This document shows, piece after piece, positions 1 to 11,951 of a stretch of 64,000 nucleotides of DNA. Every line of letters starts with the position of its first letter. Position 1 is the first letter of the stretch. A model generated the notes under the pieces. The model was not told where the DNA came from, ran no database searches, and worked only from the letters and a program-made list of their open reading frames with translations. Location: contig JAULBX010031813.1 in assembly GCA_032358255.1 (NCBI GenBank), positions 1 to 64,000 of the forward strand, read 5' to 3'. Source of the stretch: Heterotrichella gracilis. Its lineage: Eukaryota; Sar; Xanthophyceae; Tribonematales; Xanthonemataceae. Made by a program: the position numbers and the translations under genes.

Positions 1-538
1 CCTAGCTGGTTGGCTGGGATGGTGGCTAATGTGTGGACTGCTGGGTGGTGAAGGAACTTTTCATATGCATAGCTGGGCCAGTGGGGTTAACAGAATTCTG
101 TTTTGAAGTGGACCTGCTGTTTGGAACATGCTCGTTGCTCACACGGTGCAGCGTCTGGGGATGCAGCCTTAGCACGAGACCTGGCAGCATTCACGACAAA
201 ACCCTACTCGTCTGTCCCAGCACCCGGTGCAAAACTCGAACCAAACCTCCAAGCATCTTCATTGGACCCATATTGTTTTCTGTGTGGCAATCCCATCCCC
301 AATCCCCAGAAGGATCCAGTCCCTTGATACTCTTTTCCTTTATCCCATGACTTGGACGTTGCCCTCCAGCACTTTTGTTGCTGCTCTCCACAACAACACA
401 GTTACTTGTGGCACTGCTACTAGCACTTCGCTATTTGAAGCCGACTAGTGAACACCGCTAAGTTGTGGATCTTATCTGCTTTTGCACAAGCAGCCACAAA
501 AAGCAAGCCGTGACTCAGCTTGCAAAGAGTCGGTAGAA
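1..538. other. Left flank, no gene recognised
   Basis: No reading frame here has family resemblance or convincing splice signals. The right part is probably promoter and 5' untranslated region of the gene that starts at 539. The left part may hold the end of a gene lying outside the window. Confidence 0.4.
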
Positions 539-3500
539 ATGGCACGCAGCAGGAGCAGAAGCAGGAGCCGGGATCGAGACAGGAGGCGGAAACGAAGCAG
601 GAGCCGCAGCAGAGACCGGCACCGAAGGTAAAGGTTGCACGCCGTAGAACAATACCTGCGAAGCGAGAGGGACAGGTATCTGCATTGTCGTTTGCATTTT
701 GCACGAGAAGTCGACTAGGTTATACGGTATGGGGTTGTCAGCGAGTGTATGCATGCAAAGTTGGGATGCATATTGCTTATATGCATGCATATGGCATGCA
801 TCCGCAGTTCGTTTTTTGACCTGGCACAGCGGCAACTTCTGCAACTAACGCATATCAATGGTACCGTAAGGTTCGTGAAGTTGGTATTTCGATTCCACTG
901 TGGCTGGTGCTTTGCCAGGTATGTCCAATACCTGGTTTACAACCCCATCGTTGGCGCTTGCTTCTCATACAAACGCCTCCATGCCTCAACCTGTGGACAA
1001 CTCTTGTTTGCTTATGCCCACCAATATTTGCCACCTTCCACACTTGTACTGGAATAGTGTCCCATTATCCACCGGGCGCACACAAGTTTGCAAACCCTCC
1101 TGCATTCCCTAGTAGGGTTGGTTTCTTTATCTCGGCTTGTCAAGGACCATAGGGCTGGGGCTTTGTAGTATTTGTGCAATTAAATTATTCCTTGCATGTG
1201 CGGCACATATCGCTGCTACATGCCTCGGGAACCACTCACGGAGGTGGCCTACAATCCTACTGAAAAGCGACGGGCTTTTCATCGTTTCAATTTTTTTTGT
1301 CTTCACTGGTTGGCCATTAATTTCGCCAGATCTGACTTCTAAAACCATTTTTTGTTGCAGTACCATACCCGTAATTGTGTTCCACCTTCCCCCCCTTGCA
1401 GGCGGCAAGACGACGACAGTGGGGATGAGCGGCGGCGGCGGCAGGGGCGCAGGCGGTCAAACAGCAGGGATAGACACAGGGACCGGAGTCGAGACAGGGA
1501 TAGGGAAGGGGACCGGGATAGGGAGAGGAACAGGGACAGGGGTGGGGACAGGAACCGGGGCCAACAAAGCCCACCACCAGATGCAAACAGGTCCGCCCCT
1601 GCATGCAGCACGTGCACCCAATTTCTGCTGTTGGCGTATCATAACTTTGTCCATCATGGTTTGTCGGCACATCGGTGGCAGCTGCATTCTACTTCCGCAG
1701 ATGGATAGCATTTCTCATACCAGCTGACATGACATCCCCATTGCTGAACAACGCCTCCATCCATTGCAATGATGGAGACCCCGTGGCACCCCCTGCCTGT
1801 ATGGTCCTCCTCCCCCTTGATCCCACATGCATGCACTAAGCTTTAAACCGTAACGTTCCCACAGGGCGGCGTCTCCACCTCTAGACAGCGCGGAGGAAAA
1901 GAAGCGGGCCAGGCTTGCCAAGCTGGCAGCGTGGAAGCTGCAGCAGCAACAGGCAGCGGAGTCAGCCACCGAGGCAGCGCTAAGTGGCAGCGCGGATGCT
2001 GCGCCCGAGGCCCCCAAGCAGGAAGCATGGTGGGTGATGCAGACAGTGGCGCCGGCTGGTTATTTTCCACGCTTGTGCACTGGTGATACAGCGCTACATG
2101 CAGTGCATAGTTACAAATATAAATAAACAATTAGCTAGGTCCACGAAGGATTCATTTGCAACTAATTTCCAATGTAGGGGTAAGTAGCATAGTTTATTGC
2201 ATGGTTTATTGCTATGGATTGCAGGCGAATGCAGGTGTTGAGCCATGGCTGGGGGCATGGCTTCCCACGAGGATGGCGGCATCCTCGCAATTTCCTATCT
2301 GCATGACCTTCACCTTCCCCTGAATGCATACAATAATTCCATGAACAATGCATACATTGGTTGCACAATGGATGCATGTTGAATGGGTTCCACACATGCG
2401 CCTGCAGGATGCCCTGGGATTGACTTTATACTTTAAAACCACTGTTATTTCCCTATATTCGTCACAGTTGTTGCTACACCCACCATGATCCCCACATACG
2501 CACTTGCAGGATGCCCTGGGATGACCCCAGCACCATGGCAGCTGCAGCACAGGCGGAACCACCTGCGCATCACCATGCCCCCTCGCCCTCCTCCTCGCCA
2601 GAACCAGACCCCACCCCTGCGCCTGTGGCCCCTGCGGTCTACTCAGTCCCTGCCGAGATCCTTGCGCACAAGGCCAAAGCCGCTGTGGCTGAGGTGGAGA
2701 TGATGTATAAGCATCGGTACCAGGTACGGGCACTTGCAGAAACCTGGGATTAACCCTAGTTTACCCTAAACCCTCAAGCCCTGAACATTCTTTTGGCTGA
2801 GGTGAAGATGATGTATTAGCACTGCCAGGTGTGAGCTTTACCCTAAGCCCTAAGCCCCACCCTAAAACCTTGACTGTAGTGACTGAGGTCCAGATGATGC
2901 ATGAGCACCAGTATCAGATTTGGGATTTGCCATAGATCTTACAATCCCTATCTGCACATTCCCTCCCCTCGCAGGACGACGATGCCATTGACCCCCTTGA
3001 CGCCTTCATGGAGGCCGCTGTGCTGCCCGAGGTGCAGGCCAAGGAGGCGGAGGAGGCGAGGCAGAGGGAGGAGGCAAGGAAGAAACTGGCGCAGGACATT
3101 GCGGTATGTGGGAACGAATTTCCTGGATTCATCTGAATTGGTGTTTTGATTGATTCCAGGTGCTTGTCGCCCCTGCTGTCTAGAAGCCTGAAGCCTCGAT
3201 ACTGTGCCTATACCACCTATCCTTGAACCCGAACCCTAATCCTGAACCCAAAGCCCTGTGTTCCAGGCTGGCAAGGCGCCTAAGATCGATGTGGAGGAGA
3301 GCGATAGCGAGGAGGAAGCGGATGAGGAGATCCAGATCCCTGAGAACAAGATCAAGCTCATGGTGGGCGCGGGGGGCGAGAAGATCAAGTGGATACAGAG
3401 AAAGTCAAAGGCCAGGGTGCAGGTGGGTGGGTGGGGAAAGAAGGGGGGGCAACAGCCTGCTTGTGCTTCTTGGCGCCTTGCTGCGATACAGGGGGGTGGC

Positions 3501-5053
3501 CGTTCGTCATCCTTTGGGAGTGCAACAGGGGTTTGCGACTCAACGGCCACATGTTTAATTCACGTGGTCGTAAGCCCACACACTCTGGCCTTGGCCTTGT
3601 TACCCACAGCCCTAATACCCGTCGCCACAGTGGAAGTTTTGCGGCAAACAAAAGAGTCCATCCCCCTCCCCCGGGGCACACCGTGATCAAGAAGAAGGCC
3701 ACGATCCCTGCTCCCCCTGACACTACATATTCCCCCCTTTGCCTCCAGATCAAGAAGGATGCCAGCGAGCTGTCCAAGGCCTGGGGCACCACACTGGTGG
3801 ATGACGTCATTCGCAAGGTGGGCGAGCGCGCGGAGGGCACCCGCAAGATGGTGACTGTGCAGCTGTTTGGGGGGCCAAAGGAGCTGGAGGTGGTGAAGAA
3901 GCTGATCGAGGAGGCGATTGACAATAGGTGGGGTGTGTGTGTGGTGGTGGGGGGGTGGGGTGGTGATGTGGTGGGGGGGGGACGTGGCGGGTAGACGGTG
4001 GGTGGCAGGTGGGTGGTGTTGTGGCGGGGGGTGGGGTACAAGAGGTTGGGGGCGGTCAAGAAGCTGATTGGGGGGGTGGTGGACAACAGGTGGGGGTTTT
4101 GTGTGGGCAGTTGGATGTGGGAGGAGGGGTGGTTGTAGGTAGGTGGGTACGAGCCTTGCCGGATACTCAATATTATCTGGCAATTTAGTTTTTATATGTT
4201 TTTATATTGCTCGCAAAGTTTCAGCCCAGATATTGTATTCAGTCTTGCACATGCGGTGCCAAGCAGGTTCTGTCACTGTTTATCTCAATTGTTGACCTTG
4301 CGCAATATGATGTAAATTACTTCAATCCAGCGTATATTTAAATGGTGTGACTTGGCGGGGGGCATGTGAATGGGGGTGAAGTGTAAGGTGCAATTGTATG
4401 GGGTGCATTGAGGGACGGCATTGGCTGCGGGCTGCTGACAAGGTGCTCAAGCGGTGGGTGTGGCTTGCAGGGAGCAAAAAGCAAAGCAGCGGGAGAAGCA
4501 GTATGAAAAGAAGAGGGATGACAAGCTGCGCCTGCGCCAGATCTACCACTTGCGGCATGCACATGATTACGAGGTGAGATTCCGCTGCATTGCATACAGG
4601 GATGGTAGTATGAGGTGCACCCTTGGGCATCCCCCACTCCATGCGTGCATGCGTGCCCCCATGTATATCCCCCACCTGGTGTGTACATGCGGCCATTGCA
4701 TCCCCCCACTTCAACCCTCACCCACCACCCACCACTGCCGCCCACCCAGGTGCTAAAGCTGTCCATGGGCGCCCCATTTTAAATTTAGTTGTCCACTTTG
4801 TTCTTATCTCAATTCACACCATTCACTCCCCACCCAGGTGCTTGAGCTGCCCATGGGCGCCAGCAAGGACGACGTGAAGAAGGCGTACCGCAAGATGGCC
4901 ATCAAGTGGCACCCAGACAAGCACCCACACAACGCCGAGGAGGCTGCCAAGCGCTTCCAGGAGGTACAGACCGCATACCAGCGCCTGATGACCAGCGACG
5001 AGGACGAAACCATCCAACAGCTGGAGGCGGGGAAGAAGGGGGCCAAGGCGTGA
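539..5053 (+). CDS. SR-rich, KH- and J-domain protein (putative RNA-binding co-chaperone)
   Basis: Nine exons: 539-627, 1402-1590, 1865-2029, 2510-2723, 2975-3103, 3267-3422, 3749-3927, 4471-4573, 4838-5053; 479 aa, one frame throughout. Residues 1-90 are Arg/Ser/Asp-rich like splicing factors. Residues about 95-260 are Lys/Ala/Glu-rich and include DPLDAFME, a stretch also typical of the N-terminal region of Prp5/DDX46 helicases, but no helicase follows. Residues about 285-373 look like a KH RNA-binding fold with the GxxG loop GAGG. Residues 409-465 are a J domain with HPD at 433-435, so Hsp70 stimulation is expected. A nuclear role linking Hsp70 to RNA or spliceosome complexes is inference. 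The donor after exon 2 (gtccgc) is weak, so that junction is the least certain. Introns carry copies of exon edges. Confidence 0.8.
2390..2424 (+). repeat. Intronic copy of exon 4 acceptor edge
   Basis: Near copy of 2490-2525, including the TGCAG acceptor and the first exon bases (GGATGCCCTGGGAT). It lies about 100 bases upstream of the edge used in the model. Confidence 0.8.
2795..2917 (+). repeat. Two intronic copies of exon 4 donor edge
   Basis: 2795-2834 and 2880-2917 resemble the end of exon 4 (2688-2728): both keep the GCTGAGGT..AGATGATG core and CAG. Telomere-like CCCTAAA words lie between them. Copy one contains a stop codon in the exon frame, so these are decayed copies. Confidence 0.75.
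4052..4093 (+). repeat. Intronic copy of exon 7 donor edge
   Basis: Resembles 3890-3930: TCAAGAAGCTGAT, then GACAACAGGTGGGG matching GACAATAGGTGGGG. The segment between the copies is G-rich (GGTGGG repeats). Confidence 0.7.
4741..4774 (+). repeat. Intronic copy of exon 9 acceptor edge
   Basis: CACCCAGGTGCT..AGCTG.CCATGGGCGCC repeats the start of the J-domain exon (4831-4862). The copy has a usable-looking CAG but diverges into AT-rich intron after about 30 bases. Confidence 0.8.
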
Positions 5054-6056
5054 GGCAGTGGGGGCGGTGGCATGGTGGTGCGCGTGGGGTGTTTGGTGAG
5101 GACCTCAGGGTATGTGGGCTTCTGCCTCTGGGCTCAAATTCTGGTCCATATTCTGGTACCTTCTGCAAGCTGTGGCTGTTAGCTGTTGTGCATGCGCCAT
5201 GTGTAAGGCATGCAGTCCCCAGTGTGGTTGGTTGCCGGGGTGTGGGCGGTTTGGGATGGGGGGGGCCTGATGGGTTTGGGGGTCCTTCTTGGTTTGACCT
5301 GTTTATATTTATCGTTTTGCCATGTGGGTTTTGCGCTGGTGCGCAGCTGTGGCTCCTTTGCCATGCGTTATGCGGCACTCCACAAGGGTTATATGGGTGT
5401 GGGCGGTGCATTTACATATTAAAATGGGCTGCCCACTGTTTGTAAACGCAGCAGTGTTCACATTTGGTGTGGCGCGTTGCGCCACAGTGGGGAAGGGCAG
5501 GTCCTGGTCGGAAAGTATTTCCCAGGGCAGCTATTGTATCAAGGTGCAAGGTTACAAGAATAATAATAGTAGTTACAGAAGGCTGTGACCCCTGGCGTTG
5601 CCTTGATTGAGGCAACAGAAAAGCACTATGATTTGGCTTCAGCTGGTGATCACAGTGAAGATGCACATGGCACTGAACAATGCCATCCACGCCGAGTCTC
5701 AGTTGATACGAGATTTTAGGCAAAACCTCCACAAGCTGGATTGAAAAAAACAAAGTTGAGAGTGGGGGTCATTGCTATGCAAGGGGCAACAACTCATAAC
5801 CGAGTTGCTGCGACGGGGTGGGCAGGATGGAAGGCATTCAAATTTGAACAGCGGGGGCGTCACGATCTGGCCTCAGTTTTGGACGAGCTCGCCAAAGTTT
5901 TGCTGCAACAAAGCCCGCTGCTTGCACGAACAAGCAGGCATTTCTTCTCGTCGTCGACCCGGTTATTTGCCAACCATGGTTCCGAACGACTGTGTGTTTT
6001 GCTTGGGGTAGGGAGGCGCTACCCGTGCACTGATCTCCCTAGGGGTTGTATTCACC
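5054..6056. other. Intergenic, SR-KH-J gene to PPR gene
   Basis: About 1 kb between two same-strand genes. No coding signal recognised. It should hold the 3' untranslated region of the first gene and the promoter and 5' leader of the second. Confidence 0.5.
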
Positions 6057-9000
6057 ATGAGCGGAGTATGGGGCAGTCCCCTTCAATCCCCTGGCAATCT
6101 GCCGCTATTAGCCCCTCAGCCCGAGGATTTGGCCTATGGGGTCTTGCCTCCTTTCCCCAGGGCTCAGTCCAGCGCCTCTATGTCGTGGACCGGCTCGTTC
6201 CACGGCCCAGACGACCTCGACTCGATGCTCTCCAGCATGGCTCTCAGCAGCAAATCCGAAGGTACCACTGATACCACCTGCAGCTCGCCCCTACCACCGC
6301 CACTCCCCAGGCACCACCACAGCCGCTCCGCGTCAGCATGCAGCGAGTCTCTGCCTTTTTGTCCAGAGGAGGAGTTCAGCTTGGGTATGGGCCAACCCCT
6401 CGACAGGGCCTATTCACTGGACACATTCGCTTCAGCGTCCGCCAGGGCACCAGTCCGGCGAACCAACTCGATGCGCGGCCCCAGCGACTTCAACAGCGGC
6501 TACCCAGATATGCAGGCTTCAAGGGGCAGGTTTGGAGCGAGCAGGGGCAGGGGCGGCTACCAGGGCAGGGATCCGCGGGCGATTGGGCCCGCTCCGGTCC
6601 CTCACTCCCCCCTCGCACCCAGCCGAGGGGGGCCAGCAGGCATGGGGGGCGACCACCGCAAGGGCCAGGGATACAGGCGGCTTTGGCAGCAGGTGACCCA
6701 GGTAGGCAGGGGGCAGCGGCTCGGGGAGGGGGAGTCAGTCCCCTTCTCTGAGATGACGGTCGAGGATCTGCTCAAAATCGTGCGGGGGCTTTCCCCTGAT
6801 GCATCTGCCGTGAAGGCGATAGCACCCGGGCTATTTTACCTGGACAGCGGAGCACTGGCAGCGCTACTCAAGGAGCTTTCAAAGGGGGGGCACGCCAAGC
6901 GGGCGGTGGAGGTGTTCGACTGGCTGCGAGGGCTCGACCCCAGCAACGAGCTGCACACCCTTTGCGACGTCTACACATACACCACCATGATATCCCAGTG
7001 CGGCTCGCACCAGCAGCTACGGCGGGCGCTGGAGCTGGTGGCCGAGATGCGCAGCAGGGGCATCCAGTGCAACGTCCACACGTACAGCGCCCTGATGAAC
7101 GTGTGCATCAAGGCCAACGAGCTGGAGCTGGCGCTGGATGTGTACAAGCAGATGCTGCAGGAGGGCTGCACCCCCAACCTCGTCACCTACAACACGCTTA
7201 TTGACGTGTACGGCAAGACGTCGCAGTGGGAGGAGGCCGTGAAGGTGCTGGATGCGCTGGAGCAGCAGGTACGTGAATGATGCGTTGCACCCCTTGCAGT
7301 ACAGGCTCGACTCTGCACTCCCCCTGCACCCTTGGCATGTTTCCCCTCTTCACTTGCCACCCACATGCCAGTCCACACGAGGGGCATTACCAGTGAGACA
7401 CCAATGTGTTAATCTGTTAACCAACTCTTGCCTTTCTCTTTTCTCGTTGTGGGACGATACATTAGTTTTCCTGCACGTCGTTTTAGGGTTGCATCGACCT
7501 CGAAACATCGACCTTGTCCCTCCCACGGCATGTGCCTAGGGGTTGAGCCTCATATCAGGATACACACGCGCCCTCATCACCGCCTGTAACGCGAGCCTGT
7601 ATCCTGTCTCCGTACTGACCTAGTCCCCTGGCATGTGCAGGGCATAGAGCCCGAGATCAGGACCTACAACACCGTCATCATCGCCTGCAACATGAGCGGC
7701 CAGGCCCAGGAGGCCCTCAAGGTATACGAGCGCATGCTATCCTCGGGAGCCCAGCCCACAGCCACCACCTACACAGCCCTCATCTCAGCCTATGGCAAGA
7801 ACGGGCAGCTAGACAAGGCGCTGAACATCTTCCAGGATATGGTCCGGCGGGGCTGTGAGCGTAATGTCATCACCTACAGCAGCTTGATCAGTGCGTGTGA
7901 GAAGGCTGGGAGGTGGGAGCTGGCGCTGGAGCTGTTTAGCGAGATGCACAGGGAGGGGTGCAAGCCCAACGTGGTGACATACAACTCGCTCATCGCGGCC
8001 TGCGCGCAAGGTAAACCCTAAACCCTGAACAGTCCCAGCCGCTGGTGGTTAGCAGCTGGCCCTGCCTGCTGGCCACATCAGTAGCCCCAGCTAACCCAGC
8101 CTGGCTGGTTTGCTATACCCTACCGCAAGCCCTCATCATCCATGTCGTCTGATGTTGCTGTCGCGCAACCGGCAGACGCCCAGTGGGAGATGGCCAGGGA
8201 GCTGTTTGAAATTAAAACCCTGCACACAAACATAAATTCCAAGCTCAAACCTTAAAAACCTACACCGCAGGCGCCCAGTGGGAGAAGGCCAGCGAGCTGT
8301 TTGAGCAGATGCAATCCCGGGGGTGCAAACCCGACCCAGTCACCTATGGCGGGCTCATCGCAGCATTTGAAAAGGGTGGCCAGTGGCGCCGCGCGCTGTC
8401 AGCCTTCGAGCAGATGAAGCACAACACCTGCAGGTAGGAGTGCTGGCCACTTGCCCATAAATAAAACAGTAATAATGAATATACGTCATGCCATCCACAA
8501 GGGCGGCGCTCGCACTTGCGTCGCCAGGATGCAGATCTTCTTAAAGCCCCGGGAGTCTTGCTGTTTCCGGGGTGCCGTTGGTAACTTGCCTCCCTGTTCC
8601 ATCTCCTATCGCCTTCCACCTGGGAAAGGAGCCTAGGGAGGGGTTTGGCGCTGTCCCCTTTGTAACCACCCTCTATCGACACCATGCGTGCATACTTGAA
8701 GCGCTAAACCCTAATACCTTTGGCATAGCCCGTTTTGTGAACGCCCCTCTCCCGTCGCCACTCCTCCAGGCCCGACAGCGTCGTGTACAACACCATCATT
8801 GGCGTGCTGTGGCGCACTGGAGTGGTGTGGGCGCAGTCCCGCGCGGTGGCCATCTACCAGGCCGCCTGCCGCCAGGGCCACTTCAGGCTCACGGTGCACA
8901 CCAACAATGAGCAGGTGTGCGCGCTTGCGAAACCCTAAACCGTAAACATTAAACATTAAACATGGCCACTTTAGGCTGACGGTGCACACCAACAATGAGC

Positions 9001-11888
9001 AGGTGTGTGCCTTTCTCACATGCTACATTGAATGCCTTGTGTGCACGTGTGTTCTTGCCGGCCTGGGGCACTTGTAGTAGTAATCATTAATTCTTAACCC
9101 TAGACCAGGGCCTAGGGGTCTCGTGAGCTGGCAGCCCCTTGGGCTGTGCTGTGTAACTGGGCATTGCCAGGCATGGCGATGAGTTACATTGCAAAAGTAA
9201 TGCTCAAACTCATGCTCCGTCACCAAGCAGGGTGTGGTAAGTTTGGGCTGCACGCCTTCACCGTGGGCGCAGTCATCATCAGCCTGCTGAGGTGGCTGGT
9301 GGAGCTCATACCCAAAACCTAAACTGTAAACCCTACATCATTACAGCCCTCAGGCACAAAGGCCAGAGGAGCACTCAGCCCTAAACCTTAAACCACTGCT
9401 AATGGACATGCTTTCACCGAAGCAGGGTATAGTGGAGTTTGGGCTGCACGCCTTCACCGTGGGCGCAGTCATCATCAGCCTGCTTAGGTGGTTGGTGGAG
9501 CTGAAGGAGAGGCTGCCCGCTGAGGGCCCAGGCATGCTGCGCCACCGCGTGTGCCTCATGGTGAACCGCAGCAAGCCCAGCCGGGACCACGCCTATCCCC
9601 ACATCAGGGCGGCGGTGGCCTCGCTGATGGCTGGCAGCAAGTGCCCGCTCAGGTGTGTGATTGGATCCCCGTGTGTGTTTTTGGGCTGTGTAGCCTGGCC
9701 ATAGTGCCTCACAACATTCGATCACCTGTACCACACTGTACCTTTACTAAAATGAAAAGCCAGCAATGCCTTGCCTTTTGCCCTAAAGCACAAACCCCAA
9801 ACCCCAAACCCTGAAGCCTCTGCACCCCCACTCATGCATCCCCCACCCTCCACCCCTGCAGCATGATGGAGGTGCCCCAAGGCTTCAAGCTGGAGGGCCC
9901 CTCCTACGAACTCTCCGAGTGGCTGCGCACCAAAGCCCTGGAGGGTGCCGCGCTGCTGCACTACCGCGGGGAGGGTCCAAGGGGTGCGCCCAAGGATGTG
10001 GTGCTAGGGGAGGATGAGGCGGTGGAGAAGCGGTGTGGGGAGGCGGTGGCTGCGGTGCGGCGATTCGAGGAGGGGCACCAGGTGGAGGCGCAGGTGGGTG
10101 GGTAGGCGATTGTGGTGTGGGTGGGGGTTTGGCGGTGGCGGTGGTGGTGGTGGTGGTGGTGTGGTGGTGGTGGTGATGGTGGTGGGGAGGGGCGTCCTGG
10201 CACTGTGGGTTCCATGGTATGGTGCAGCGGCATGCTGGCTGTTTAACCATCAACCCCCACCCTCGCTTCGTGTCACTACGTTACATCGTAAACCCTAAAG
10301 CCCTCCCACTGCCACCATCCTCCTCTCCTTGCCACAACTGTGTGCACTGTGGCGGGACGACCCACTGCCCCTCTCCCGTCCCTTCCATCACCCTAATTTA
10401 CTCTCCTCTCCTCCCCTCCCCAGGCCCTGGCCGCCATCTTCCCCACCTACCTGCAGCATCGCAAGACCTGGATCGGGGCGGCAGACAGCTACAGCAAGCG
10501 ATTTGGCTTCAAGGAGGAGGTCCTGTTTGACGCAGTGCTGCTCATTGACAGGGCGGTGGCAGCAGGGGTGCCCCAGGAGAACATGCTGCTGGTGGTGGCA
10601 GGCTGTTTGCTCATCTCTGCAAAGCAAGGTGCGTGGGGATGTGGTGTGTGTGTGGTGGGGTGGGGGGGGAGGGGGTGCCCATCTCGGGTTGGCAAGGTGT
10701 GTGGGGACTGGTGGAGAGTGGGTTGAATATCGCCATGTATTGGATGGACAGCGTTCCATTGGTTATCTGCAACCTTGATTGGATGGACCCTGCAGGGTAT
10801 CGACGCCCTAACGGCTGCTGCTGCTAAGATCCGGCAATGTACTGCTGCTGCTGCAGCTAAGCTCTTGTGGTGGACTGCTGCTGCTGCTTATTCGCTGCTG
10901 CTAACCTGCACCTGCTAACCTGCTGCTGCCGCTTGCCGTAGGCGAGCACCCGGACCGCCTGCCCTCACCCGCGCAAGTCGACCTGGTCTTCGCCAGGAGC
11001 GTGGCGGAGGTGGAAGCCATGGAGGCGCTGGTGCGCCAGAAATTGAACAACGACACCTCAGCCATCTCTGCCCTGCGCTGCCTCAAGCTGTTTTTGGAGC
11101 GCCTGGGGGCCAATTTCGGGGACCCCGAGATGTTGGCGGTGGTGGGGGGCAAGAGCCTGGAGTTTATGTTGGATGCTGTGGGGGACCAGTATTTGTTCCA
11201 CTACAGCCCCTCGGTGGTGGCGGCGGCCATGCTGTACGCCTGCAGGCGGCTGCGGGGGACGGTCCCGGCGTGGCCCCTGGCCCTGGAAACCCTCACAGGT
11301 ACGGCATGCGATGGGATGGGGTGGGTTCAGGTGGGATGGGATGGGATGCAGTAAGTACGCATATGCGAGATCCCTCAGGCTGAAGTAGATGATAGTGTTG
11401 CTGTGTGTACTCGTGCTTGAAATGGCATACGCCAGTGGGGCAGCGTGGAAACCATTCTTGTGAGTGGGTTTCCATGGGAACCCTCACAGGTAAGGAATCA
11501 CCTCACGTTTCACTTCACATTGAGATGGCATCAGGCTGGGTGTTGAGCTTGGCATTGACCTTGTGCGTGTAATGGGAGACGAAACCCTAAACCCTAAACC
11601 CTAAACGCCTCAATGGTGGGCATGCCTGTATGCCGTGTACACCCTGTACTTGGGCCTCTACACAGCACATAGGTATATACACCTGAAAACCGTCAGGTAG
11701 GGGATGCATGTGGGTGCACACCAGCATTCAAACCCCTCATGTCCTCACCCCTCCTCACAGGGTTCAAAGAGGACGAGCCAGGAGAATTTGCAAATGCGGT
11801 CAAGGCAGCCGACCACCTCCTCCTGCAGAAGAAGGTGTATGGCAGCCCGGTGTCTTCCTTTGACTTTGACAACAGCGAGCATCAGTGA
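6057..11888 (+). CDS. PPR protein with SMR-like and C-terminal cyclin-fold domains
   Basis: Nine exons: 6057-7268, 7641-8010, 8271-8433, 8770-8914, 9426-9652, 9862-10093, 10424-10628, 10942-11298, 11761-11888; 1,012 aa. Residues 1-300 are Ser/Pro/Gly-rich and disordered-looking with an RG-rich patch. Residues about 304-620 form about nine 35-residue PPR motifs (NVVTYNSLI-type helices with alternating Asn/Asp/Thr-Tyr patterns), which bind organellar RNA in known families. Residues about 633-775 resemble the SMR region that follows PPRs in GUN1-like proteins, but the usual DLHG core is degenerate (GLHAFT). Residues about 790-1000 look like a cyclin box (AVLLIDRAVAAG..LLVVAGCLLISAKQ, then a second helical repeat). 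A role in plastid or mitochondrial RNA processing is likely; no clear transit peptide is seen. The first ATG of the long frame was taken as start. Confidence 0.85.
8171..8210 (+). repeat. Intronic copy of PPR exon 3 acceptor edge
   Basis: GGCAGACGCCCAGTGGGAGATGGCCAG.GAGCTGTTTGA matches the beginning of exon 3 (8267-8305) with few changes. It then runs into AAACCCTG-type sequence before the real acceptor. Confidence 0.85.
8963..9007 (+). repeat. Intronic copy of PPR exon 4 donor edge
   Basis: Repeats 8876-8919 almost exactly, including the CAG/gtgtg donor. The two copies are separated by AAACCCTAAACCGTAAACATTAAAC. Either donor could work; using the first keeps the reading frame. Confidence 0.9.
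9224..9307 (+). repeat. Intronic copy of PPR exon 5 acceptor edge
   Basis: About 84 bases nearly identical to 9418-9503, from the AAGCAG acceptor through GTGGAGCT. Most base differences are third-position synonymous, but a small indel near the start breaks the frame. CCCAAAACC/AAACCC words follow. Confidence 0.9.
10128..10192. repeat. GGT/GGC trinucleotide tract in intron
   Basis: Imperfect (GGT)n with GGC and GAT variants, inside the intron between exons 6 and 7 of the PPR gene. Confidence 0.9.
10810..10935. repeat. CTG trinucleotide clusters in intron
   Basis: Several short runs of CTG/CTA (GCTGCTGCTGCT) separated by unique bases, ending just before the TAG acceptor of the second cyclin-fold exon. 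Confidence 0.85.
11477..11495 (+). repeat. Intronic copy of PPR exon 8 donor edge
   Basis: GGGAACCCTCACAGGTAAGG matches GGAAACCCTCACAGGTACGG at the end of exon 8 (11284-11303). It is short but contains the full donor. Confidence 0.65.
11582..11606. repeat. Interstitial telomere-like array
   Basis: Three and a half perfect AAACCCT units inside the last intron of the PPR gene. This is the plant-type telomere heptamer. Confidence 0.95.
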
Positions 11889-11951
11889 ATGCATCACTGG
11901 CTTCAAAATGGAGCACCAGTGAATGCAGCACTGGCTTCGAAATGGAGCAAT
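11884..11951 (+). repeat. 34-bp tandem repeat spanning the PPR stop codon
   Basis: Two units, 11884-11917 and 11918-11951, differ at only a few bases (AGTGAATGCA.CACTGGCTTC.). The TGA stop lies inside the first unit. Confidence 0.85.

Noticed and set aside
9885-10253. Pro/His-rich minus-strand frames.
   Set aside because: They are shadows of the PPR exon and the GGT tract on the other strand.
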